DNA of 64,000 nt from Sarcophilus harrisii (taxonomy: Eukaryota > Chordata > Mammalia > Dasyuromorphia > Dasyuridae), in contig NC_045432.1 in the NCBI RefSeq assembly GCF_902635505.1, positions 77,675,051-77,739,050 on the forward strand, given 5' to 3'. The notes beneath the pieces were generated by a model, which saw only the letters and a program-made list of their open reading frames with translations, was not told where the DNA came from and did no database searches. Positions 45,056 through 58,060 of this stretch are shown here, in pieces. Position numbers and translations under genes: made by a program. The stretch's first letter is position 1. Each line of letters opens with the position of its first letter.

Positions 45056-45250
45056 ATTTATGTAACAATAGTTGATATTTGTAGCATTTTGATATCTGTA
45101 AAGTATTTTGCATATACTTGCTCATTAGGATTTTATAACAATTCTATGAAATAGTTTATGCGGGAGTGATCCTCATTTTTGAGATGAAGTGAAAAATGGC
45201 TTAGTGAATTGCTCAGGGTCACATTGCTATGTAGAGGGTCACAGATAGTG
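45056..45250 (-). mobile_element. MIR SINE, minus strand
   Basis: 'tctgtaaagtattttgcata', 'taacaattctatgaaatag' and 'gaattgctcagggtcacatt' are in the order of an antisense MIR. Confidence 0.75.
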
Positions 45251-46054
45251 GAGGACCCTGGGGTGAAGTATAAAACCTTTTAGACCAGTAGAAGGAACAC
45301 TGCTGATGTGTCTGGTTTGACTCCCTATTCTCTCTAGAGGTGTCTTGGCCTTTCTGAGAAGTCAGGGGGCATGACAATCTGTGTTGTGATTAAAGCAGTT
45401 ATACTAAAGTGGCAAGGAAACATCTGCACACTATAGCAAGCTGTTTTTAATGTGGTCTCACAGGCAGTATCCTATAGTTAGCATATACACAGGGAGCTAT
45501 AGTTATGTAAGTGTATTAGGGTATATAAGATTGAGAAAATTTTGAATTAAATGGACTCCCATTTGACCATCTTCATGAGTTCTGCCCCTTCACTCCTCAG
45601 CCATGATCAGGATTTGGGCTGGCACTGAAATCTTTTAGTGAGCAGGTCCCAGACACTGCTAAGTAAATACACACTGAAGTTTAACTTTCTTCTCTTTCCA
45701 TATCCCCTAGTAAATTTTTTCTTCATATTGTGTCATGTTGTCTCAATATAATTAAATGAATTTATTGGTTAAGATGATAAAAAAGATAATGTGTTAGAAG
45801 TCTGAATTGTTAAATGGGAATATTTTAAAAACACTGATAAAATAAAACAGAAAATTTCTAATCATGATTAAAAAAGAAATATGGATATGACCTTTAAATA
45901 CTTCAAACTTGAACTGTCCAGAAATGTATTCCTATCACAATACATAAACTTATAGTGAGACACATATTATTAATTTGTTAATGTTTGATATCACAAGATA
46001 TAATTTAAATTCCTTCTCTTTATGTAATTGGGTTCTTATTTTTGGAGTCACCAA
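45251..46054. other. AT-rich non-coding stretch
   Basis: No gene or classified repeat recognised. Confidence 0.4.
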
Positions 46055-46290
46055 GGAGGTGTAATAGAGAGAGCAATGTACTATAAATCAGGAATACTTG
46101 AATGTTAACCACTACACAGACACTTAGACACTAACTCCCTGAACTTGAGCAAGTCATTTGACATCCATCATTATCAATATACATCTTTGAAATGAAAATA
46201 ATAATTGAACTTACTTCAAAGAGATCTAAGGATCAAATGAGAAATGTACTATATTTTACAAATCCTAAAGTACTATATCATTCAAAGATT
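46055..46290 (+). mobile_element. MIR SINE
   Basis: 'gaacttgagcaagtcatttg' and 'tctaaggatcaaatgagaaa' in sense MIR order; strongly diverged. Confidence 0.7.
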
Positions 46291-47829
46291 TTTTTTTTAA
46301 ATCATGGCACTATTTATCTAACAATGGAAATAATTACATTGAAGATATTAAATATTTTTTAAATCATGGATCTAGGTTAATCCCTGAAGTAAATGTTATT
46401 TGCTGTTATTATTATTATCATTACTGTTGTTATTGGAATTCTAATAATGTTTTCTAAGGGAAAGTTAATTCTACTATAATATAGCCTCTGGTAAATTGTC
46501 TCCAAACTATTGGGAAAACTGACAAAAAAGTTGCAATAAAGCTTATCTTGAGGCTTGGAGAAAAAAAAAATAGTACTCTGTAAATCAATAATGTAAGAGA
46601 AAATTGCAGTTGATATTTAAGTTACTACTAAGAACAAATGATTTGAAAATATTTTAGACATATTGAATTGCATGCAAACCATTGATACATTAATTAAACT
46701 CATATCAATAGATAAAAACAGATCAGTTAAAGACCACAGTTTCTTAGTCTACTTGAAATCTCTATATGTGGTAGAAAGCAATAAACTTCTATTCTTTAAA
46801 ATTATTCTACAATTCAGAATTTTTAATTATTCACATTGTCTTTACTCACTCTTTCACAAATTAATTCTAATTAATGAATTTTTCAGTGCTTAATAATATC
46901 TTTGAATAGGTATTACAATCTTTTTATAGCTTTAATTGGGTTACACTGAAAGTCTTGGTTAACTCCTTTGAATACCTTTTTTTTTTAAGTCTTATTTTCT
47001 TCTTAATAAACTCTTTTTCGAACTGAAGAAATAGATATAATGGCAAACATTCTATACTGATGAGTATAATTTTATTCCAGAATGCTATAACATTTTAAAC
47101 AACCTGGCTATTTTCATATCTCAAACTTATCAAGGCTATAATTAAGAAATGGTTTAATCTTGAAATGTCATGATATGTCACTTGGCTTTTTACAAACAAA
47201 TTTTCTGTCAGCATTTAGTACAATTTGCTATTTGAGTTCTTTAGTTTTAGAAGCATCAAAAATAGAAAAAACTTGTTATTCAATTTGATGCATTTGTAAT
47301 ATTTTTATTGCTGATAGTACTGACTTCCAAAATGACTTTATTCCAGATTTTGGAAAGTGAAGGAAAATTTGTCTCTTATCCAATAAATTTCAGACTGTCA
47401 GGATAAATAACCTGCAAATGCTTTCTGACAAAATAATCACAGACTTCCTAGATAATTACACAAACAACTAGCTCATTTGAGTTTTGTAGTCGTGGTCCCC
47501 TAATTTAATTTTAACGTTCTTTTTTGGTTTTCTAAAAGGAACAAATGAGCTGAGAGGTCACCTCAAAATTCAAGTCAACATTTATTATAGTATGAAGCTA
47601 GACACTAGATATACAAAGATGCAGAGATAAAAAGACACTGTCCCTGACCTGCAAGTATTGCATGTCATTACACATGAAAGAACCTTGGAAGAGGTATTAG
47701 AAGATTTACTCTGACTCTTAGTGTGTGAGTCCTTGGAGACATCATTTCAATTCTCTTTAGCTCAAATATGCTGAAAATTAAGAAAATTTAGAAGTTTTCT
47801 TCTTGCTCTATTAAAAGAATCCCAACACT
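46291..47829. other. AT-rich intergenic DNA
   Basis: No gene supported. An open frame of 76 codons at 46663-46893 has no recognisable motif. 47570-47700 ('caacatttattatagtatga', 'gatgcagagataaaaagaca') may be an old CORE-SINE remnant. Confidence 0.4.
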
Positions 47830-50800
47830 TTATAAAAAAAATTATAACATTTTATTGACAGTACATAGGCATGGGTAATTTTTTACATTATCCCTTGCAC
47901 TCACTTCTGTTCTGATTTTTCCCTTTCCTTCCTCCAGCCCCTCCCTTAGATGGCAGGCAGTCTTATACATGTTAAATATGTTATAGCATATCCTAGATGC
48001 AATATATGTGTGCAGGACCTAACAATTCTCATGTTGCACAGGAAGAATTGGACTCAGAAGGTAAAAATAACCTGGGAAGAAAAACAAAATGCAAACAGTT
48101 TACACTCATTCCTCAGTGTTCCTCATTTGGGTGTAGCTGATTCTGTCCATCACTGATCGACTGGAATGGAATTAGATCTCTTTGTCAAAGATATCCACTT
48201 CCATCAGAATAAATCCTCATACAGTATTGTTGTTGAAATATATAAGGATCTCTTGGTTCTGCTCATTTAACTCAGCATTAGTTCATGTAAGTCTTTCCAA
48301 GCCTCTCTGTATTCATCCTGCTGGTCATTTCTTACAGAACAATAATATTCCATAACATTCATATACCACAATTTACCCAACCATTCTTCAATTGATGGGC
48401 ATCCATTCATTTTCCAGTTTCTAGCCACCACAAAAAAGGGCTGCCACAAACATTTTGGCACATGCAAGTCCCTTTCCTTTCTTTAGTGTCTCTTTGGGCC
48501 CCAGAAGTAACACTGTTGGGTCAAAGGATATGCACAGTTTGATAACTTTTTGACTTTAATTCCAAATTGGTCTCCAGAATGGTTGGATTCCTTCACAACT
48601 CCACCAACAATACATCAATGTCCCAGTTTTCCTCGATCCCCTCTAACATTCATCATTAATTTTTCATATCATCTTAGCCAATCTGATAGGTGTACAGTGG
48701 TATCTCAAAAGTTGTCTTAATTTGCATTTCTCTGATCAATATTGATTTGGAACACTCTTTCATATAAGTAGAAATAGTTTCAATTTCATCATCTGAAAAT
48801 TGTCTGTTCATATCCTTTGACCATTTATCAATTGGAGAATAGCTTGATTTCTTATAAATTAGAGTCAGTTCTCTATATATTTTGGAAATGAGGCCTTTAT
48901 CAGAACTTTTAACTGTAAAAATATTTTCCCAGTTTGTTGCTTCCCTTCTAATCTTGTTTACATTAGTTTTGTTTGCACAAAAACTTTTTACTTTGATGTA
49001 ATCAAAATTTTCAATTTTGTGATCAATAATGATTTCTAGTACTTTTTTGGTTGTAAATTCCTTCCTTCTCCACAAGTCTGAGAGGTAAACTATCCTATGT
49101 TCCTCTAATTTATTTATGATCTCATTTTTAATGCCTAAATCATGGACCCATTTTGATCTTATCTTGGTATATGGTGTTAAGTAGGGGTCCATACCTAATT
49201 TCTGCCATACTAATTTCCAGTTTTCCCCAACAGTTTTTGTCAAATAGTGAATTCTTATCCCAAAAGTTGGGATCTTTGGGTTTGTCAAACACTAGATTGC
49301 TATAGTTATTGACTATCTTGTCCTGTGAACCTAACCTATTCCACTGATCAACTAATCTATTTCTTAGCCAATACCAGTTTTGGTGACTGCTGCTTTATAA
49401 TATAGTTTCAGATCAGCTACAGCTAGGCCACCTTCATTTGATTTTTTTTTTCATTAATTCCCTTGAAATTCTCGACCTTTTGTTCTTCCATATGAATTTT
49501 GTTGTTATTTTTTCTAGGTCATTAAAATAGTTTCTTGGGAGTCTGATTGGTATAGCACTAAATAAATAGATTAGTTTAGGGAGTATTGTCACCTTTATTA
49601 TATTTGCTTGGCCTATCCAAGAGCACGTAATATTTTTCCAATTATTTAAGTCTGACTTTATTTGTGTGGAAAGTGTTTTATAATTTTGCTCATATAATTC
49701 CTGACTTTCCTTTGGTAGATAGATTCCCAAATATTTTATGCTGTCGACAAGTATTTTGAATGGAATTTTTCTTTGTATCACTTGTTGTTGGATTTTGTTA
49801 GTAATGTATAAAAATGCTTAGGATTTATGTGGATTTATTTTGTATCCTTCAACTTTGCTAAAGTTATGAATTATTTTTAATAACTTTTTAGTAGAATCTC
49901 TGGGGTTCTTTAAGTATATTATCATATCATCTGCAAAAGAGTGATAATTTGGTTTCCTCATTAACTACTCTGATTCCTTTAATCACTTTCTTGACTCTTA
50001 TTGCCAAATCTAGCATTTCTAATAGAATATTGAATAATAATTGTGATAGCGGGCAACCTTGTTTCATTGCTGATCTTACTGGGAATGGTTCCAGTTGATC
50101 CCCATTACATATGATGCTTACTGATGGTTTTAAGTATATGCTCCTATTTTAAGGAAAATTCCATTTATTCCTATACTCTCAAGTGTTTTTATTAGGAATG
50201 GACATTGGATTTTATCAAATGCTTTTTCTGCCTCTATTGAGATGATCATATGGTTTTTGTTAATTTGATTATTATTGTTATAGTCAATTATTTTAATAGT
50301 TTTTTTTAATATTGAACTACCTCTGCATTCCTGGTACAAATTCTACTTGGTCATAGTGTATTATCCTGGGAATGATTTTCTGTTATCTTTTTGCTAATAT
50401 TTTATTTAAGATTTTAGCATTGATATTCATTAGGGAGATTGGTCTATAATTTTCTTTCTCTGTTTTCAACCTACTTGATTTAGGTATCAGTACCATGTCT
50501 GTGTCATAAAAGGAATTTGGTAGGACTCCTTCAATTCCTACTTTTTCAAATAGTTTATATATCATTGAAGCTAATTGTTTTTTAAATGTTTGGTAGAATT
50601 CACATGTAAATCCATCTGGTCTTGGGGATTTTTTCTTAGGGAGTTGGTTGATATGTTGTTCTATTTCTTTTCCTAAGATGGGACTGTTTAACCAATTGAC
50701 TTCTTCCTCTGTTAATATGGGCAAGCTATATTTTTGAAGGTATTCTTCCATTTCATTTAAGTTATCACATTTATTGGCATAAAGTTGGGCAAAATAACTC

Positions 50801-52350
50801 CTAATTATTGCTCTAACTTCCTCTTCAGTAGTAGCAAGTTCTCCCTTTTCATTTTTAAGACTAACAATTTGATTTTCCTCTTTCTTTTTTTGAATCAGAT
50901 TTACTAAAAGGTTTGTCTATTTTATTGTTTTTTTTTCACAGAACCAACTCTTAGTTTTATTAATTCATTTTTTTTTACTTTCAATTTTATTAATCTCTTC
51001 TTTTATTTTTAGAATTTCAAGTTTAGTATTTGACTGGGGGGGGTTAATTTGTTCTTTTTCTAGTATTTTTAGTTGCAAGTCCAATTCATTGATCTTCTCT
51101 TTCTCTGTTTTATGCAAGTAGGCCTCTAGAGATACAAAATTTCTCCTTATTACCACTTTGACTGCATCCCACACATTTTGGTATGACATCTCATTATTGT
51201 CATTTTTTTGGGTGAAGTTATTAATTATGTCTATGATTTGCTGTTTCACCCAATCATTCTTTAGTATGAGATTATTTTATTTCCAATTATTTTTTGGTCT
51301 ATTTCCCCCTGACTTTATTGAATCTAATATTCATTGGATCATGGTCATAAAAGGATGCATTTACTATTTCTGCCTTGCTGCATGTGAGTTTGAGGTTTTT
51401 ATGTCCTAATATATAGTCAACTTTTGAATAGGTTCCATGAACTACTGAGAAGAAAGTGGACTCCTTTCTGTCTCCATTTAGTTTTCTCCAAAGATCTATC
51501 ATATCTAACTTTTCTAGTATTCTATTTACCTCTTTGACGTCTTTCTTTTTTAATAAAGTGGTTTTGTGGTTTGATTTATCTAATTCAGAGAGTGCAAGGT
51601 TGAGATCTCCCACTATTATAGTTTTGCTGTCTATTTCTTCTTGCAGCTCTCTTAATTTCTCTTTTAAGAATTTAGATGCTACACCACTTGGTGTATATAT
51701 GTTTAATATTGATGATATTGCTTTATTATCTATGCTACCCTTTAGCAAGACTTAGTGCCCTTCCTTAGATCTTTTAATTAGATCAATTTTTGCTTTTGCT
51801 TGATCTGAAATCAGGATGGCTACCTCTTCTTTTTTGACTTCACCTGAAGCATAGCAGATTCTGCTCCCACCTTTTATCTTTACCCTGTATGGATCACATT
51901 GCTTCAGGTGTGTTTCCTGTAAACAATATTTTGTAGGATTCTCGCTTTTAATCCAGTCTGCTAACTGTTTCCTCTTTATGGGGGAGTTTAACCCATTCAC
52001 ATTTATGTTTAAAATTACCAATTTTGTATTACTTGCCATCTTGTTAAACCCTGCTTATGCTTTTCTCCTTTCCTTCCTCCTTAGCACCCTCTGCAGTATT
52101 AAACTTGTGAGCACCACTTGCTTCTCACAGTCCTCCCTTTTGTATCCCTCCCCCCACCTTAAAGTTCCTCCTTCTATCTTACTCCTTTTCCTCACGATTT
52201 CTGTATTCCCTTCTGCTTAGCTTACTCCTTCCCTTTTCACTTATGCCCTCCCACTTTTCAACAAGGTGGAAGAAATTTCACTATAAATCGAATATGTCTA
52301 ATATTTTTCTCTTTAAGCCAATTCTGATCAGAGTATGATACATGCTATAT
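47830..52350 (-). mobile_element. Long 5'-truncated L1 with most of ORF2
   Basis: Minus-strand L1 of about 4.5 kb. The 3' UTR lies at 47830-48240. ORF2 starts at 52039 (MASNTKLVILNINVNGLNSP) and reads through endonuclease (LQETHLKQCDP near 51920; GDLN near 51615; SFYDHDP near 51345), linker (51249-50965), and reverse transcriptase ([18 protein letters not shown] near 50600; EKAFDKIQ near 50215; FADD at 49926-49937). The thumb/C-terminal region (49781-49434, 49288-48674) and the extreme C-terminus (48467-48267) follow. Upstream of ORF2 is an inter-ORF region that is purine-rich on the sense strand, to about 52350; ORF1 is absent. ORF2 is broken into at least seven open pieces by stops and shifts, and SIEAEKAFD replaces the usual SIDAEKAFD. 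It is inactive. The UTR matches the fragment at 1651-2072. Confidence 0.9.
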
Positions 52351-53915
52351 ATTATTTTAGGTGAATTTTAATTTACATTCAACACTTAGGCCTTTAAGTA
52401 TATATAGGCAATAGTGATCTGATTTTGTTTGTTTAAATTTTGAATATAAACCCATAAACTTTTAAACAATTAAGTTGATTGATAGGCAATGCAGGTTTGA
52501 AGATTAAATTTTCTCCAAGAAGCAAGTGTAAGTGATTTTTAAAAGGTGAATCAAATCTTTGATAGGAATCTAGAAACATTTCATGGTTTTTATTTTTTAT
52601 TTTTCAAAGTTATCAATAGAGCATTTAATTTCCCTTTTCATTCTATAGATAAAGTGTTTTTTTTGGCTTACTTTGGAAATTCCTTCTGGTTTCAAGGTAC
52701 ATCTAAAGGGATTTGCAACTTTTCCTCTTTTATTTTCTCTTGTGAAAAAAACAAACAAACAAACTATAATGTGTCCTCTAGTGACAGGCTATAAAATTAT
52801 AGCTGTTAAAAATAGAATAATAGTTATACTCATTATCAAAAATGTACTAGTTGGTTTTCAATCAAATTGAAATTGATGTAACCCATAAACATCATTTTGT
52901 GGATAAGATTTCCAGTTTCATTCCATTTTTTTTTTCAAACTTGGATTACATATGAATTTTGAAAGGACAATGTAAGGCAAAAGCCAGGTATGTATAATTT
53001 AAAAACTAATACTTTATACTCATGTTTTTAGAAAGTCAGTTTTTGGAAGCTTTACGATACTTATAAGATGGTCAGATCAACTGCACTTGAATAGCTATCA
53101 GCAATAATGATGTGCTTAATTTCAGATTAAATATGTTAGTATTCCTACAAACACTAGTAACTTACAAAATACTTTGTGTCAGTAATGGTTGCAGCTTTCA
53201 CATTCTTATATAAAAAATACAGGGAGGCACTAATTACAGGTTGTAAAATAACATGATCGACATATGAATCATATTATAGCCTCTTCAAACAGTTCAATTT
53301 ACTTAACACAATGATTATGAAATTGATGTAGAGAACTTCTTCCTAACCATTCCAGGTAAACAATAAAATAATGCTTATTTAATTAAAATGGCATTTTTCA
53401 AAATTTGCTGCTGGGGTTGGCAATTTTTAAAAACAATAACTGGCATTTGTATGCACCCAATAAAAATAATTGAAAATTGGATTATGTTACAATCCACAAT
53501 TGATTTAACAGCAAGCATATTTTAAAATAAAGAACAAAATATTCAACCCTGTGAACTTTTAAACTTCTTTTTGTAGAAACAGCAATGGTGCTCTTTATTA
53601 GTTTAAGAAAAAACGACAACCTAAATATTCTTTATTATGCTCAGTCTCAGAATTTTTCTTGTTATGCTTATGTACAGACAGATCTGGACAGCTTATAGTT
53701 ACAGGTCTAATATTTTCTGCATTGGCTGCCTCTATCTAATAATTTTTAGCCTTTTTTGAAATTAGACCAGATGTCTGATCTTTAACTTAATTCTTATTTT
53801 AATTCCAGAATGGGGAATGAGGGTGGGGATTGTTAGGGTCATGCCTATATTTATGAGGATAAAACTTTACAGAAAAGAGACATCCATGTTCATTGTAGCT
53901 ATCTAGCTTGCACAC

Positions 53916-53958
<43 letters not shown>

Positions 53959-54384
53959 TACTAAACATTGTTGAATATTACAACTCTGAGATCAAGAGAG
54001 AGCTCATAGTTGCCATTTTAGAGCTTTTTCACAAATGATTCAGTGAAAGGTATCCCTTCCCATTAAATATTCGCTCTCTGGAAGTCCCAGATCTTTCCAA
54101 AATGATGCCATTAAAGAATCATTGGTGTCTTTTCTTGGTTATATCACCCTCATTTCCAGATCTCTACATACAACTTCCTATTCCTTTCTTGCACATAATG
54201 GCTTTTTTTTTTTAATAAAGGAAAATTGAAACCAGACAATACTTTTCTAAGTTCTGATAGTATATTCAAGTCTATAGCTATAGTCCTTCACTTCTCCAAT
54301 GAAAAGAGGAAAATAGGCTTTCTATTCCTTAAGGGTTGAGATTGGTCATTATAATTGTCTGGGATTGAGGTGGGAAAAGGAAGG
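52351..54384. other. AT-rich intergenic DNA
   Basis: No gene supported. Contains a (TG)n microsatellite at about 53920-53950 followed by tatgtatg. Confidence 0.45.
53920..53950 (+). repeat. (TG)n microsatellite
   Basis: About 15 perfect dinucleotide units. Confidence 0.95.
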
Positions 54385-54650
54385 ATTAAATATTTATATT
54401 GCAGCTACTATGTGTCAAGCATTGGGTTAAGTGCTTTGTAGAAATATTATTGCATGTGATCTTCAAAACAACCTTATAAGTTATGTGCTACTAATATCTA
54501 TCTCCACTTTAAAATTGAGAAAACTGAGACAAATAGAGATTAAGGCACTTGTCCAATCATACAACTAGTGTCTTAGGTTGGATTTGAATTCAGGTGTTCC
54601 ACTTTCTGGCCCAGTGCTCTTCTACCCACTGAACCAACAAGTTCCTCTAC
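54385..54650 (-). mobile_element. MIR-type SINE, minus strand
   Basis: 'gctactatgtgtcaagcatt', 'aaattgagaaaactgagaca', 'tggatttgaattcaggtgtt' and 'cagtgctcttctacccactg' give a nearly complete antisense order. Confidence 0.8.
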
Positions 54651-55369
54651 TGGCTTTTTGTCATTGACAAAAACATTGTGATAATCATTATGCATAATAT
54701 TTTTATACTTTTTCTTTCTTCACTATATTTTAGTTCCTGTACTTCTTTTCATGTTTCTCTAGTATTCTTCATCTTAATCATTTCTTATTGTACGATAATA
54801 TTTTATTATATTCAAATAGCAGCTTTTTAGTCCTTTCCTAATCAATATATACTTTCTTTTTGGTACCATTTTTATTGATGATATTTACAGTCTCTACCCT
54901 GCCATTTTAGTTCTATCAGAAGGAAACCAGAGAAAGGATTTAAACAAAAGTTTCTAACATCAAATCTAGAAGAATACCTATTAAGGTATGCAATACTGAA
55001 TTCATTTCCACCTCCCCATAGGTATTAAGGATACTTCAAAGAAAATGGGGCATAGCTTCACAGGAACATATTTAGAGATAGGTCTAAACTTCAAGTTCAT
55101 CTGTTTTAATTACTTTATTTTTATAATTGAGGAAAACAAGGCCAAGAGATTTTAAATGACTTATCTAAAGCATAATTTGAAACACAATTTAAATAAAGGT
55201 CCTCTAATTCCAAATCCAGGATTTTTTCCACTGTGCCCCTCAATCTTTGAACATATAGCCTTCTCGATCTTATCTCTTAGAATCCCTAGATCTACTCAAA
55301 CTCAGGCCATTTTATATGAGATCATTTTTTCAACTCAACATGCACAAAACTGAATTCTATCTTTCCTCC
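54651..55369. other. AT-rich non-coding stretch
   Basis: 54750-54900 has a faint antisense L1-like look ('cttattgtacgataatattt'). 55090-55240 may be an old antisense MIR ('aattgaggaaaacaaggcca'). No gene. Confidence 0.4.
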
Positions 55370-56090
55370 CCAAATTTTCTCCCTTATTACTTCCTTCCTT
55401 TTTTTGCCATTTCCTTCCACCCTGTACAACTCATATCACCTCATGTATGAAGCATTTCAGTAACTTTCTGTTTGATTTCTCTGACTCAGATCTTTCCCAA
55501 CTTCAGTCTACTCCACTCAACTGTCAAAGTGATCTTAAAGCAAAGGTCATATCAATTCCCTTCTTTGTCTCCGCTGCTCAATATATTCTGGTGAATTCTA
55601 ATCACCTTTGTGATCAGATATAAACTTCTCATTTAACATTTAAAACCTTTTGAAACCTATCTCCCCTCTTTCCAATCTTCTTTCCTTTTACTATCCCTGT
55701 TGTACTCTCTGATCCAATGACACTTATGCCCTTGTTCCTTGAAGAAAATACTCCATCTCACAGTTGTGTTCATTTTCATTGGTCATTCCCCATTCCTACA
55801 ATGTTCTTTTTCTTCATATCTCTTCCTGAATTCCTTGATTTCTTTCAAGTACCAACTAAAAACCCCACTTTCTTTGAGAAAACTTTTCTGATCACCCTTA
55901 ATAAGAGATCCTTCCCTTTGTTAATTGTCTCTAGTTTATCTAATATATATTTTCTATATACATAGTTGTTGACACGTTTTCTCTCATATTAGAATATAAG
56001 CTCCCTTATATCACTTATTTGTATTCTTAACACTTGACTTGGTGAATGGCATATTATAGATTTTTAATAAATTATTTTTGTCTGACTGAC
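55370..56090 (+). mobile_element. L2 LINE, 3' part
   Basis: L2 order is visible: 'atcaattcccttctttgtct' near 55550, 'ccattcctacaatgttcttt' near 55790, 'aactaaaaaccccactttct' near 55855, and the end 'ggtgaatggcatattataga' to 'taataaatta' near 56070. It is diverged and AT-drifted compared with the two L2 copies in the left part of the window. Confidence 0.75.
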
Positions 56091-56649
56091 TAACTTCCTG
56101 ATGCCTTGAGCTGAGTGCTATAGAATTGTTCTTATATTAACTTTGTTGTGTATCTTCAGTATACTTAAAGGTACATATTGTTCTCTAGATAAAATGTAAG
56201 TTACTTAAAGTCAGGGACTGCTTTCTTTTGTGTTTATATTTTAAATGCTTTTACAGTGATTGGAAAATAGCTTATACTTAACATATATTTGCTTATTGGT
56301 TGAAAAATGAATTGATTTTATGTATATGGAACAACCTGTGCAAAAATATAGAAAATTAAATATAACATTGAGGACAGGAAGATCAGCTTTTCAGTAACAT
56401 AAATAAGATCATGAGAAGCGAACAATGGGTGGCAAACTTGGAAAGGCAGGGTTCAGTCAAAATGGGAATATTTTTAATAACAAAGAGTTTGTATTTTATT
56501 ATAAAATTATCATTATATAGTTTACATTATTTTAAGCCAATAAGAAGTCATTGTTGATTACTGAATAGAGGGGACATGATTACACCTAAGTTTTATGGCT
56601 ATAAATTATGCAGAAATATGGAAAATGGATTAGAGAGAATGAAGACTTC
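56091..56649. other. AT-rich non-coding stretch
   Basis: 56180-56300 may be a second L2 3' terminus ('gtaagttacttaaagtcagg'). Nothing else recognised. Confidence 0.4.
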
Positions 56650-57300
56650 AATCAATCAACAATCATGTATTAGAAATGTTCTAACACCATTCTAAGTACT
56701 TTTTAACCACAGGAAAAATATTTAAAAAGTTTTCCTCTATTAGGAATATTTATTGAAGAAAGCAACATATACACAAGTAGACAAAAAACTAAATAAATGA
56801 TACAGAGCAGATGGAAACTAATCTTAAAAGAAATGCATTAATAGTTGGGAAGACCAGAAAGACAGTGTTTGAACTAAATGATGAAGAAGACAAGGATCCC
56901 AGAAGACAAAAAGAGAAGAGAGGAAGCATTTCCAAGATGAGAGAACAGCCAAAAAAGAAAAAGCATGGAGGGTGGAAAATAGTATAATAGCATGAAACAC
57001 AGGGCTAACTGAATCTTATTGTATGTTGAAAATAGTAATTTGTAAGAAGGTTAGAAATATAAAAAAATGAGTCAGGTTAAGGGAAGAGCTTAAATCCTAA
57101 AGAAAGAAGTTTTATTTCATCCTAGATTTCATATAGAGTTACTGACCTTTTACGTATATAGTTGATATGTCATATAGAATCCTTTAGGAAAATTGATTTG
57201 GTAGCAATTTGAAGACAGAGGAGTTAAGAAACTTAAGAATGAAGGCATTTAAAAGATATTAAAATGATCTATACAAAGAAGATGAACGACTGAATGAAAG
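56650..57300 (+). repeat. Ancient interspersed repeat, same family as 6425-6957
   Basis: The order 'aaatgttctaacaccattct', 'gaagcatttccaagatgaga', 'ttcatcctagatttcatata' and 'aggaaaattgatttggtagc' parallels the longer repeat near 6.4-7.4 kb. It is strongly AT-drifted. The family name is uncertain. Confidence 0.4.
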
Positions 57301-57851
57301 GTTGTTGTATGATTCAAAAGAAGGGACAATTGTGAAAGATAATGTAGAGAAAGTAATGACAAGATTTTCAATTGAGTGTTTTGTGAGAGAGGGAAGAGTT
57401 GAAGGTCTTAGAAAACATGGATACACACATGCATATAATAATGTACATTAAAATAAGTAGAATTAAGAGAATGTTGTATACATCAACAATGTTATTTTAG
57501 AACAACTGATATTAAAGGACATACAAAGTAAATGTTGGACGAGAAAAAATTGATAAATAGAAATATGTATAGAATAGTTTTATACTATGCATACATTCAC
57601 ATGCATGTGTGTATGTACATACAGACATACACACAGCACACACAGATACACACACACACACTTGGTGGTAGACTGATGAGGAGAAGAATAATTTTTAAAA
57701 AGAAAAGGAAAATTTTGTTATATATTTAAAAGAATTAGTGTTGTCTAATTTTAGAAATTTGTGTAATAATAATTTTTATTTTTCTATTCTACAGAGGTAT
57801 GAAAATATTTGTTTTAATTCATAAGTTGATTATGAAATAAGTAAAATTATT
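57301..57851. other. AT-rich sequence up to the satellite junction
   Basis: Contains a (CA)-rich microsatellite at about 57628-57661. Ends 'gtaaaattatt' immediately before satellite sequence begins at 57852. Confidence 0.5.
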
Positions 57852-58060
57852 AGTCAGGGAAAGACAGAGAGAGACATAGAGTCAGAGGAGAGACAGACAT
57901 AAAGAGAGAGCAGGATGAAGGAGTGGGAAAGAAAGAGGCAAGGGAGGGAATGAGGCAGACAGGTCAGTGGGGAGAGGCAGAGACAGACACACAGGGAAAC
58001 AGACACAGATGTGATCATGATATAGAGAAAAACTATGAGAGAGAGAGAGAGAGAGCGGAG

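Noticed and set aside
48267-52039. Minus-strand frames of 60-204 codons as host genes
   Set aside because: They are consecutive pieces of one L1 ORF2 in the expected order.
41846-57851. The 16 kb block as a single giant mobile element inserted in the satellite
   Set aside because: It has no terminal repeats, target duplication or element genes; its content is ordinary old intergenic sequence, and one border is an assembly gap.
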